Assembly (NCBI GenBank): GCA_027625915.1
Contig: JANTQA010000060.1
Span: forward strand, 5,642,001-5,706,000
DNA: 64,000 nucleotides
Direction: 5' to 3'
Origin: Anaeramoeba flamelloides
Lineage: Eukaryota > Metamonada > Anaeramoebidae
This document shows positions 21,918 through 32,204 of the stretch, piece after piece (positions within the stretch are counted from its first letter, which is position 1; each line of letters begins with the position of its first letter). The translations under genes and the position numbers were made by a program. The notes below the pieces were generated by a model. It worked only from the letters and a program-made list of their open reading frames with translations. It was not told where the DNA came from and did not search any database.

Positions 21918-23450
21918 ATGAAATTAATAGTATTATTCGCCTTGCTTCTCTTTTTCCAAAGCACACCAATGGCCAAATGTGATAATTATTATCCATCAAT
22001 GATGGAATATAGCACAAGGCCATTGTTATATTCTCTCTCACAAAAATCTGGCAAGACCATTAACTTGTCAAACATTCCAGACAGCGAATATGAAATTTTC
22101 CAAAACCAAAAATTAGATTACATTTGGATGATGGGGATGTGGAAGTTGGGTGCATATGGCTTGCACTATGATCGTACAAACCAAGAGGAGCTCGCCAATT
22201 TTAAAGCCTTATTACCAGATTTTACACTGGACGACGTAATTGGCTCTCCATATGCAGTTACTGAGTATGTGATCAACCCTGACATTGGAACCGCACAGGA
22301 TTTGATTAATTTTAGGAAAAGGCTGAACGGTATGGGTATCAAGTTGATCTTGGACTTTGTACCAAACCATTCTGCTGTTGATTGTCCCTGGAACACAACG
22401 AACCCAAAATACTATATCCATGCGCCTAAGGGATCTGTACCACCATACGACTCCAATCGTTACTTGCCATGGGGAATTGCTTATGGCGGCGACAAAAATG
22501 GTGCGTGGAAGGACGTTGCACAGCTAAATTACTGGAACCAAGATCTCCGCGATGCACAAATCCAGAATTTGCTCGCCATTGCCAAATACGCTGACGGTAT
22601 CAGAACAGACATGTCAGAATTGGCACTAAACGATCAAATCAAGACCAACTGGTATGAGCAACTCTCGTCATGGGGGTACACAAGACCAAACACAGAGTTT
22701 TGGTGTGACGCAATCTCGGCTGTTAAGGCCCAATACCCAGACATCATTTTCTTAGCAGAGCAATATGGTGGCTTCGACGATCAGCTGATCGAGTGCGGCT
22801 TTGATTTCCTCTACGACAAGCCACTTCTAGACAATTTAGCTTCCTATAAGATGTCAAACATTTGGGACTATCTCAATTCCAAAATAACCTATTTCCCCGT
22901 GTATGCCCAATACCTTGAAAACCACGACGAGCCACGAGCGGTAGCAAAATTCGGTTCTTGGTGGCAAGCAAACGCTGGGGCAGTTGCCAGTTTTACCCTG
23001 CCTGGGATGAGATTTAGCTTTGAGGGGCAATGGAAAGGTTTTAAAAATAAACTTGATGTGCATTTAAGAAGAGCAAAATCTGAAGACACAATCCAAGACG
23101 TTGCAGATTTCTATAAAAAGTTTCAAAATATATTAGAATCAGACGTATTTAAAAAGGGTACTTGGATTTTAATAAACGATTGCTCAAATAAAAATCAATT
23201 AATTACCTATAGGTGGTATTACAAAAAGTCTGACGGATCTATCGAAAAAAGACTTGTAGCTCTTAACTTCTCGGACTCTCAGGCTGATGGTAATGTCGTG
23301 GTTTCAGATGCTTATGCACAATCTGGCGACAATATTGTTATAACAGAATTGTTTACTGGTAAACAATATACTAGATCTGCCTCACAAATGAGATCTACTG
23401 GATTGAATGTAATAATTGAATCTTGGGTTGCTCAGATCTTTTCTTATTAA
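21918..23450 (+). CDS. Secreted glycoside hydrolase family 13 (alpha-amylase superfamily) enzyme
   Basis: A single uninterrupted frame of 510 residues. A cleavable signal peptide (MKLIVLFALLLFF, residues 1-20) predicts export or lysosomal delivery. The four GH13 regions are present in order: region I DFVPNH; region II DGIRTDMSE, with nucleophile Asp about residue 231; region III IIFLAEQY, with acid/base Glu about residue 281; region IV LENHDEPR, with the third Asp about residue 337. It is therefore expected to be an active retaining alpha-glucan hydrolase or transglycosylase. The motif PYAVTEYVINPDIG resembles uncharacterised bacterial GH13 members rather than animal amylases. The gene has no intron, and much of its body is clearly richer in G+C than flanking DNA, while its neighbours have long introns. 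Both facts are compatible with acquisition from bacteria, but only a phylogeny could show it. Exact substrate unknown. Confidence 0.93.
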   Translation: MKLIVLFALLLFFQSTPMAKCDNYYPSMMEYSTRPLLYSLSQKSGKTINLSNIPDSEYEIFQNQKLDYIWMMGMWKLGAYGLHYDRTNQEELANFKALLPDFTLDDVIGSPYAVTEYVINPDIGTAQDLINFRKRLNGMGIKLILDFVPNHSAVDCPWNTTNPKYYIHAPKGSVPPYDSNRYLPWGIAYGGDKNGAWKDVAQLNYWNQDLRDAQIQNLLAIAKYADGIRTDMSELALNDQIKTNWYEQLSSWGYTRPNTEFWCDAISAVKAQYPDIIFLAEQYGGFDDQLIECGFDFLYDKPLLDNLASYKMSNIWDYLNSKITYFPVYAQYLENHDEPRAVAKFGSWWQANAGAVASFTLPGMRFSFEGQWKGFKNKLDVHLRRAKSEDTIQDVADFYKKFQNILESDVFKKGTWILINDCSNKNQLITYRWYYKKSDGSIEKRLVALNFSDSQADGNVVVSDAYAQSGDNIVITELFTGKQYTRSASQMRSTGLNVIIESWVAQIFSY

Positions 23451-25595
23451 ATCATTACATTTTTCCCATACTCATCAGCACAGAATTATAAACCTTTTCT
23501 TTTCTTTTCTTTTTTTTTTTTTTATTGATAAACATATGATTTTTTTTGGGAATAATTAATCTGAAAGTAAAGTTTGTTTGATTATTCTATTTAAACAGAA
23601 AGTTATAATAAGAGAAACTTTAATCATCTCTATCAAGTAAATTATGTAACCCCAAATTATATGTATATATTTTTTTTGTATTATTTTTATTTTTTTAGGA
23701 GATTTTTCATACAGCTATTTTAAAAAAGCGATTACTAATTTAAAAAGCTTCAAAAAAAAAAAAATTACTAACTTTTTTAAAATGGCAGTACTAATTTTAT
23801 TTTAATTTTATTAAAAAGATAAAATTGAAAAGATCTAACATTAAAATGTCTAAGAAGATTAGTATGATAGTGCTTCATAAAATCAAGAAAACCAACTGGA
23901 CCAGTGGATGGTCTTATACTGGAAAAAATCAAGAAATATTTACAATTACTTTAAAAAATGATAATTTTTCTTCTTGTGTTTGTTAATCTGAAATTCAATT
24001 TATTAGATTTTGAATTAAAATAATTTAATGTTTACAATCCCTGGGACTGGGGAAAAAAAATTATCTTGATATAAGTATAAGGCCATTTATTTTGGTTATT
24101 AGTTGATCGATCTTTGACTTCATATTAATTTTAATAGTGGTAAAAAAGGCAATTTTTTTCAATTGGTTTTTTTTTCCAAAATAGAGATTTAATAGTCTAA
24201 GACTAATATATTGGAAGATATTCAATAATAAAAATTGGTTTTATGGGCTGGAAAATTGGAATTTTTATTTGCACATAGTTTTATTTGGATTTTTATTTGG
24301 TCTTATCAAGATATGTTTGGAATTATGTAGAAATTAAGAATATCACAGATTGTATATAATTGGTTTTTTTCTAAAATATCGTGATTTGAAAGAGTATCAG
24401 TGGTTTGATAAAAATAATCATGATTTTTTAAACTTTATCTTTAATTGAAAAAGATATCTTCAAAGTTTGTAGTAATTAAGAAAATGAAAAAGAAAAAAGT
24501 TAACAATTAAAATTCTATAATTTTTTTTTCTTAGAATTATTCTTTAAAGCATTCTTATTTTACAATAATAAATCATTCATTAGCCAAATTTGAAGGACAA
24601 TTTTATTTGAATAAATCTCTTTCAGCTTTTTTTTTATTTATTTTTTTTTTTACATTTTGTATAACCTTTTAATTAATCTAACTAAACCAAATAATTGGAT
24701 CTTACCAATAACAAAAATTTCATCCCGGTTCAAAATATTGGTTTACTTGTAGAGAAAAGAAAGATATAAATAGAATGAATACAATATAAAAACAAGAAAT
24801 CATTTTCATTATAAATATTTTAAAAAATTAATTATGAAGATATGGGAAGATTGTAAATTATAAGTTTTTCACAAAAAAAAAAAAAAAGAAAAAGATCTTT
24901 TTTTAGATTTGAACAAAAAAAATATCAGTTTATAACATAAAATTCTAAAATTATGTCAAAGTCTTTGAATCAAATTAATAATTTTTTATAACCATTAACA
25001 ATCATTCAAGATCTAACCTTTAAAACCAATTTAAATCTGAGTCAAGTCACTTCCAGTACAAATACCAAAGTCTGAAATAAAAAAAAACATGGATTACATT
25101 TTCGTAATGGGTTAACTGTTGTCAACATGTGTAAGTTTCACCACTGTATACTATAATTTTTTTATCTTTTAGGGAATCTGAACAAAGATAAATATTCCTG
25201 GAAGAATGTATATTTAGAGAATTAGTTAATAAATCGAGTATTTTTTTTTTGAATATTTGTATTTTAATTCTCACAAATAGTGCAACACAAAAACAATGGT
25301 TTTTTGGAATTAATAAATATAAAAATTTAAGAAAAAATTTTCTCTATTAAAATGAACTTATTTAATTTATGAAAAAACCAAAAATGATGAACGGTTATGA
25401 AAAAATGAATTAAATTAGAATGGTTTTGATTAAATTTTATTTTTTGTTCATCTTGATAATAAAATTTTTTAAAGGATTTGAAATAAATTTATTCTCTGAT
25501 ATTTCTTAAAAAATTAAATAATAAAAAAAGTGTTTATTTGGAATTTCAAAATAATAGTAAAAATAATTTGAATTCATAGTTTTCATATAATTATT
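23451..25595. other. Convergent intergenic region between the GH13 and DENN genes
   Basis: A 2.1-kb 3'-3' gap. It holds the family B mini-element at 23710-23790 and, near 24028-24170, a weak relative of the foldback element at 179-754. No gene seen. Confidence 0.55.
23710..23790. mobile_element. Family B mini-element, 81 bp
   Basis: It starts TACAGCTATTTTAAAAAAGC and ends with the near reverse complement TTTTTTAAAATGGCAGTA. The same termini bound 28253-28386, 27670-27918 and about 61272-61541. Confidence 0.7.
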
Positions 25596-27988
25596 TTAAA
25601 CAAGAAGATTTTCAGCAGAAGCAACATTAATAACAAAAATTTCTGTTTGTCTTGAAAGTTGTAAATTTTTTATTGAACTCAGAGAAATTTTTTGGGGGTT
25701 TTCACTATCACCTGCATTTTTAACTAAATTTAAAATTAATTCTTTATTTTTTTTATTAAGTGCCTTAATAATTCTTTCATCTGTTTGTGACTTAGATTCA
25801 ACTGCTTTAAATATTTGTTCTGCTAATTGTTGATATGTTTTCGTTACGATAATATCTCCTTGTGCGTGTTCTGGAATAGATATTTCTGATGTGGTAACTA
25901 TAATTCGTTAATTTTAAAGGGTTTTTTTTTTTTATTTTTTTTCGATTTAAAAAATGAAGAATATGTATAAATAAAAAAATTAATAAAGTTCATCAAAAAA
26001 AGCACTGCAATTAATAATTTAAGATTAATTAAATTCATTATTTTTTTCATATCATAATTTTTTATTTTTGAAATCTATTCTTAGTTTTTTAAAGAGTAAA
26101 AAAAAGAATTAATTGTAAATTAAAAATCATATTGTTTTTTTAAATTTTTTTTTTAATTTATAAAACTCCATTAAAACATATACCATATTTTTGTTTTCAA
26201 AATTATTGGGTTTTATTAAATGTGTTTACATTTAAAAATCACATAGCATATTTCACACTAATCTCAGATTAGGTGTTTTGATATTGCAAAAAGATAAAAA
26301 ATAAAATAAAGCCTTGTTTTGATCCCAAGAATTCCATAAAATTTTCTGAGCCATATGCCAATTAATTTTTAAAATAAGCCTCCAATTCAAAATTTTTAAC
26401 ACAGCAAAAATTCAATTTTTGAAAAAAAAAATCTAATTTAATAACTTCTAGAAGAAATACCAAATTAAAACCATTCACCAATTGAAATGTTAAAAATTGT
26501 TTATAAATTACAATACTCACAAAAACAAAAAAAGAAATATTTCTCAATACTAATAAATCTAGGGTGTGTTAAAAATTTTGGATATTGCAAATCAAAAAAA
26601 TTAGGTAAATGTGTTTAAATTTTATGAAGGAATATTGATCGATCAAATGTTAGATACTCATTTGACTAATTGTCTGTAAGTTTTTTTATTTAACTAAACT
26701 CAACTTTAACATTATAACAAATATTGGGAAAAAATTTCTGATCCAAAGAAATAGATTACGTAACTGGGAAAAAGGAAACAATAAAAATAGAAAAGACAAA
26801 AAATGATAATAGTTTGTAAATTCAAAATTATTTCCAAATTGAATGAATTTGTGGTATTTTTATTCTTTAAACTGTTTTAAATGTGTCCAAATTTTTGGAA
26901 TTTGGTTTACATTCTGAACATCTTTAAAGCCCTGGTATTAGTATAGAAGCAAAAAATTTCCATTTTTTTTGTCATTTTTTTTTAAATTGGTTTTTTTGGG
27001 ATATCTTTAAGTTCTAATTTTGAACCAAGTGTTTGGCTAGGTTTGAATTGTAATCATTTTTACATTTCAGGCAACCTTTTGTTCATGGAATTTTTGAAAA
27101 AGGAGATTGAAAAAAAATGATAAAAAAATGGCCATTTTTTGCTTTTATACTTATACTAAGGCTTTAAAGAAATTAAATTTTCATAAAATCTTAATTAGCC
27201 ATTTCTGAGATTTCTATTATTGTATAAATGTGTCTATATATTTTTTAAGTAAATTATATTTTTTCTTTTCCTTAAAGATATAATTTCTTGAAAGATTAAA
27301 GAGTTTTTTATATGTTTTTTTTTTATTTTTTTGAATTGTACCCTGAGATCAGATTTACAACCGTAAAATTTTAATAAGATGAAATCAATAATTCTTGGTT
27401 TCATTTTTTTTATTTATAGAATAATTTTTTGTTTATTTTTTATTTTATATAGCCTGTTAACACCATAAAAAAAAAAAAGACAGAATTCAGGTATAAAATA
27501 AAAACTAGGAAATAATAAATGATTTATTGATTTTCTGTTTTGTTTCATACAATTATGGATTATTTTATTGTCTAATGAACAATTTATTCATTTTTAATCA
27601 TTCTCAATTTTTTTTTTGTATTCCAAAAAAAAACTGAAATTGTTTCAAATTATTTATTTTTTGTTCTAATACAGTCGTTTTAAAAAAGTGAAGACTTTTT
27701 TAAAACTTTTATTAGGTTTTCGGTTTGAAAAAAGTGAAAAAGTTTTCAGTTTGAATAAAGTGAAGACTCAAACTTTTAAATGTGATATAGATGTTGGAGT
27801 GCGAAGGAAAGCACTTTTTTAAAAAAAAAATTTCACTTTATTAAAACACAAAACTTAAAAAAAGTTTTAACTCTAACAAAATCATAAAAAAAATGTTTTC
27901 ATTTTTTTAAAATGGTTAATTGGTTTTTTATTTCATTTTATAATGTATTTATTTTTTTTGGAAATAAATCAATTTTATGATTAAATGA

Positions 27989-28067
<79 letters not shown>

Positions 28068-29841
28068 GTAGGTAGGTAGGTATGTAAATAGCTTATTATG
28101 TATATTCCTTTTCAAAAATTAAAATCCCTAACGTTTTCAAGAAGTATTCATAAAAGGGTTCAAAAAATTAAAATAGTTGTGTGTGGTGACTTTAAAACAT
28201 TTAGTTTTCACTTATTTTGAATGAAAATTCTTTTAAAAGTTCTCTTTATACATACAGCTGTTTTAAAAAACTGCTGATTAAAAAGTTTTATAAATTATTA
28301 CACAAACTACTTAAAACGGGTGAATTAGATAACTTGAAGTACTGACTTTATAAACTTTTAGTCAGCACTTTTTTAAAACAGCTGTAATTATGTATACTGC
28401 TCATAACTGTTCATTTCCTTTAAATTAAAACTTTTTTTTCACTTGGCTCATCATTAATTATTAATTGTTAACACCACAACCTACAAATTTTTCTCTTTTG
28501 TTACTTGTTAAATTATTCATTGATACCTTATTTTGAAGGTAACAAAAAAAAAATTGTAAAATTATTTGGAATTGTAATCTAGCGTGTATTTTTGAGGTTT
28601 GTAAAGGTTTAAACAATAATAGCAACGAGGCCTATTGATGAAAAAATAACCCCTAAAAGAAAAGAGAATCAAAAAAAAAAAAAAAAAAAAAATGAAAAGA
28701 AGAAAAAAAAATAATCAAAAGTTACCATCAATAAAAAGATCATAAAGATTCTCTTGATTTTTGATTTGTGGATCTGTAAAACCAGCAATGTACCCATTTT
28801 GAGATTTCAAGTAGTCGATTTGATTTTCTTTAAATTGCACAAATGGGTGAAGGATGTTCCAATTTTGTCTATGCATAACTAATAATGGTAAGGATCTGTG
28901 TTTTTTTTATTTTTTTTAAAATAAGAATTATTTGATTGGATGAGTTACTGAATTATACGAGGGTGTCTAAGGGATAATTAAAAGAAAAAAGGAAAAAAAA
29001 AAAAAAGGAAAAGGAAAAAGTCGATCAAGAGATCGTGTAAAAAAAAGAAAAATACCTCACAACAGTTAAAAGTTCATAATAGGAATTCGAATAAACAACA
29101 ACATTTTTTTTCATGAACAAAGCAGCCCAAATCATCATAAAGTTGGTTTTAAAAAGAGAAATAATTGAGCTTATTGGCGATTCAAGATATGGGTTTAGTT
29201 GGTTAAATTTGTCCATTTCAAAATCTTTGCAACTTGAAGTTGCGTATAAAGAGATGTAGGATTTTAGTAAGTTGATAGGGTTACCGTCTTCAACATATTT
29301 TTCATTAAATTTTTCAGCAATGTACAAATATTTTTCTGGGTTAAAATCCTGTTAGTTTTTTTTTTTTTTTTTTTTTTTAAGGATGTGTTTATTTTATGAA
29401 AAAGACAAACAAAAAACAAAAGAGAAAAAAAAAAAAAAAAAGTAAAAAAAAGTGACAGAGAAGAGAAAAACAAAAAACTTACTGTTGTTAAAACACAAAT
29501 CGCAAGTTTTTTTACTTTTGGAATGGTTTTCGTTTGGGTATTATGAATGGAAAAGAAATAATAAACCCATTTTTCACCAATTCTAGCAAATAAGGTTTCT
29601 TCTTCAAATTCTTGGTTTGTTATTTGACATTTTTGCACGACTTCTTCTTTTTCAGACTTTGTTAGAGTTGGGTAGGTCCTAAATAGATTGGTGTTATCCA
29701 GAAGAGAAGAAAAAAGCAAAGAAAAATAGAGGTGAATTTGAATAAGTACAAATTAGGAAAAGAAAAAAATAGCTACCAGGCAATAAGAACATCGTTATTA
29801 ATGTCTAATTCAATTATATTTACAGAAACTAAAGATTGCAT
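25596..29841 (-). CDS. DENND10 (FAM45)-type DENN domain protein, five exons
   Basis: Exons on the minus strand are 29841-29777, 29678-29483, 29348-29056, 28895-28726 and 25897-25596. All junctions are GT-AG and phases join exactly into 341 residues, close to the usual 357 of DENND10. Matches to that family run in order: the start LVSVNIIELDINNDVLIAW and TYPTL after the first splice; DFNPEKY opening exon 3, then GNPINLLKSYISL and ALFMKKNVVVYS; HRQNWNILHPFV and GYIAGFTDPQI in exon 4; and in exon 5 SEISIPEHAQGD with a closing VASAENLLV that parallels LAAAEQMLKI. DENND10 proteins are small DENN-fold regulators of late endosome traffic linked to Rab27 and the CCC/retromer-associated network; that role is inferred here from family. 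Introns are 98, 134, 160 and 2828 nt; the last is filled with mobile elements. Confidence 0.92.
26375..26909. mobile_element. Family C element, copy 1, in intron 4 of the DENN gene
   Basis: The left terminus TAAGCCTCCAATTCAAAATT and the reverse complement of the right (TAAACCAAATTCCAAAAATT, then TGGACACA) form terminal inverted repeats. The 535-bp body aligns along its length with 36492-37011, 55049-55582 and the interrupted copy at 62425-63997. Shared blocks are TGATCGATCAAATG, GATTACGTAACTG, AAAAGACAAAAAATGA and TTTGTAAATTCAAAATTA. Non-coding, mariner-like in its ends and TA context. Confidence 0.8.
26922..27169. mobile_element. MITE-like element with about 50-bp inverted ends (family I)
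   Basis: The left end CTTTAAAGCCCTGGTATTAG and the reverse complement of the right end (CTTTAAAGCCTTAGTATAAG) both continue TATA(A/G)AAGCAAAAAAT and CCATTTTTTT. About 248 bp, directly beside family C copy 1. The outer TTTAAA could include a TTAA or TA target duplication. Confidence 0.75.
27670..27918. mobile_element. Family B mini-element, 249 bp
   Basis: It begins TACAGTCGTTTTAAAAAAGT and ends TTTTTTTAAAATGGTTA, the family B termini. Internally it has repeated AGTTTGAATAAAGTGA-type blocks that recur in the copy at 61272-61541. Inside intron 4 of the DENN gene. Confidence 0.7.
27993..28082. repeat. (TA)n-(TG)n-(TAGG)n compound microsatellite
   Basis: About 40 nt of TA, then about 30 nt of TG, then four TAGG units follow each other without interruption, in intron 4 of the DENN gene. 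It is expected to be polymorphic in length. Confidence 0.95.
28253..28386. mobile_element. Family B mini-element, 134 bp, with intact termini
   Basis: TACAGCTGTTTTAAAAAACT at the left and TTTTTTAAAACAGCTGTA at the right are inverted repeats, followed inside by GCTGA/TCAGC. The best-preserved ends of family B. Inside intron 4 of the DENN gene. Confidence 0.8.
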
Positions 29842-30903
29842 TTTCAAAAAGTAAGATAATTTGATAAAATAATATAATAAGAAAAAATGAATCGACCTCG
29901 ATTAAAAATTTACGGTTTATTTTTCCTCTTTTCGGAATTAGTTTGGTATATTTATAAAGAAAAGAATGGTTATGTGAGTTTCTTCTATTTAAAGTTCTGA
30001 TCATTAAAGAATGGAAAGTTTTTTTTTACCTCAAAATGTTCTTCTGCACTTTACAATTTTTAGTGTTTCTTCATTAGGTAATATATCCTCTTATCTTAGA
30101 ACTATTTCAAAACTAAAGCAATATTTAAAGAGGTCTGTTGTTATGGCTGTTGTTGGGTGTGAGTTTTGGAGATCATTTGTATTGTCTCTCTTTGAAAATT
30201 TCGTTTCATTTGATTTTTTTATTTGTCAAAAATTACTTTTGATTTTTAAAAAGTTTTAAATTTGACAAATAAATTGAAAAATTGAATTTTAGTCATATAA
30301 AATACTCAAAATGAATTCTACCCAGATGAAATTGAATTAGTATATGAAAAAGAATTATTTCAGATCTCTAATAATACTTATTATTCGATATTTTTTTAGA
30401 TTGTAGTATGGGATTATTTTTACAATAAAACCCCTTTATTTAATATTTTGAAGAGCTGATAGATCTTGCATTTTTCTTCTTATAATTCGAGTAATATTTG
30501 GATAAAAAAATCAATTATAGAATTATATCAAAATTGGTTCATTATTAAAGAATTGACAAAAAAAATCGAGGTCGATTCAATGTTTTTCCAATTTGAGTTT
30601 AAGAATTAATAAACAAGGTTAATTATTAAGGACTAACTTTATTCGGGAATTCTTCAATAATATTACTGGACTCAGTCTTTAATTTTGGTTAATGACTCCT
30701 TTTTGAACTCCAAGAGTGTTGAGTTATAGCGTTCTTTTATTTTCACTTCTCAGAAAGAATTTTCCTTCTAAAGAAATTAGATAAAATAATTACTACTGTC
30801 GTCTAAATAAAGCGTGAAAAAAAAATTTAATGCCTTTTTTTAAATAAAAAACGGTGTTTTTTTGTTATAGAAGACCTATATTTCAACCAATCAAAGAAAC
30901 TGA

Positions 30904-31104
30904 TACAGTCAGTTTCACTTTTAAGGCACAAACTTTCAACGAAATTTAAGGCACAATAAAAATCACAAATTATAGCACAAAATTTAGATTCTAGTAAAAA
31001 TAAATTGTAAAAACAAATATTACAAATTTTGTGCCTTAATTTGAGATTTTTTTGTGCCTTAAATTTTGTTGAAAGTTTGTGCCTTAAAAGTGAAACTGAC
31101 TGTA
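30904..31104. mobile_element. Family A palindromic MITE, copy 1
   Basis: TACAGTCAGTTTCACTTTTA at the left, and its mirror TAAAAGTGAAACTGACTGTA at the right, bound about 200 bp with arms of about 85 bp carrying AAGGCACAAA motifs. The flanking TA is the likely target duplication, typical of Tc1/mariner-derived MITEs. Non-coding. Confidence 0.88.
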
Positions 31105-31169
31105 ATAAAACCTAAAAAAATATGGTATTGGTTTCTTAAAGTTCTATTATTTAAAAAGAAATTCTCAAA

Positions 31170-31427
31170 ATGAAGGATCAAATTGCAAAATTTATCTCTA
31201 AAAATAGATTACTTTTTGAAGAGAAAATTTTTATCATCAAAAAAAAAACAAAAAATGACTTACAAAATTGTGAATATTATGGAAAATTTTCAACTATTTG
31301 TATTCATAATTTAAATTTTAATGAAAATAGCCAGACCTTGACTTTCAAAATTGATTTTAACTCAGGTATACTATTTGGTAGTCAATTGGATGTTGCACTG
31401 TTACAAGAAGAAAAAAAGCACGTATAA
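31170..31427 (+). other. Short open frame of uncertain status
   Basis: An 85-codon ATG frame lying between two family A elements, with a fairly mixed composition (for example NENSQTLTFKIDFNSGILFG). No family is recognised and no splice partners are evident. It may be a small gene, a relic, or chance. Confidence 0.2.
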
Positions 31428-32004
31428 TATTTTGATATAGGGATTATAGTCTTTGTGTACGCATTATTTTGATCACTGTAAATTCAAAGTTAAAAACAAG
31501 CAAAAAAGAATAAAAAATAATTATAAAACAGGACTTGGAATGAAAATTTAATAAATAAAATGGCTTTCAGGGGATTTCTAGTAAAAATTCAAATTTTAAT
31601 ACATTTCAAACATAAAAGTAACGAAAAAAAGATTTGTGATAGCTTGGGAAACAATTTTGTGCGTTAGAAGTTTTTAATAGAAAGTATGCAAAATATAATC
31701 AAATTTTGGTTTGATCTAAGAAAGATAAAATTGAATAAATTGTTGGAAAATCAAAATTTCGAATTTTTTTGTAAGAAGAAATTATTAGTGTTAAAATGTA
31801 ACTTGTTTAATGGAACTCTTCTAAGAGCTTTTTTAATACAATTCCACTTTTTTCATCTAAAATTTTCTTCCTTGGAGATTTACAATCTTTTATGTACACA
31901 TTAAAATAAATTATTTTTGTGAAAACGAATGTAGGGTTTTTTTCGCTTTTAAATTGTTTGTTCTATTGTAAATAACCATCAATTCGTTTAGAAGTTAAAT
32001 TTAT

Positions 32005-32204
32005 TACAGTGAGTTTCAGATTTGAGGCACAAACTTTCAACAAAATTTAAGGCACAAAAAAATCTCAAGTTAAGGCACAAAATTTAGAATATTGTTTTTT
32101 ACAATTTATTTTACTAGAATACGAATCTTGTGTTTTAATTTGGGATTTTTATTGTGCCTTAAATTTCGTTGAAAGTTTGTGCCTTAAAAGTGGAACTGAC
32201 TTTA
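32005..32204. mobile_element. Family A palindromic MITE, copy 2 (diverged)
   Basis: Same architecture as 30904-31104: TACAGTGAGTTTCAGATTTG at the left and TAAAAGTGGAACTGACTTTA at the right, with internal GGCACAAA motifs on both arms. More mismatches between the arms than in the other copies. Confidence 0.82.

Noticed and set aside
22166-23089. Several short minus-strand frames inside the GH13 gene
   Set aside because: Shadows of a strongly conserved sense gene; no independent family match.
27993-28082. Possible telomere-like or CRISPR-like repeat
   Set aside because: Simple TA/TG/TAGG microsatellite without spacers; nothing in the window resembles a CRISPR array.
30011-30259. 82-codon plus-strand frame upstream of the DENN gene
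   Set aside because: Composition is that of translated A/T-rich DNA, with no family signal or splice partner.
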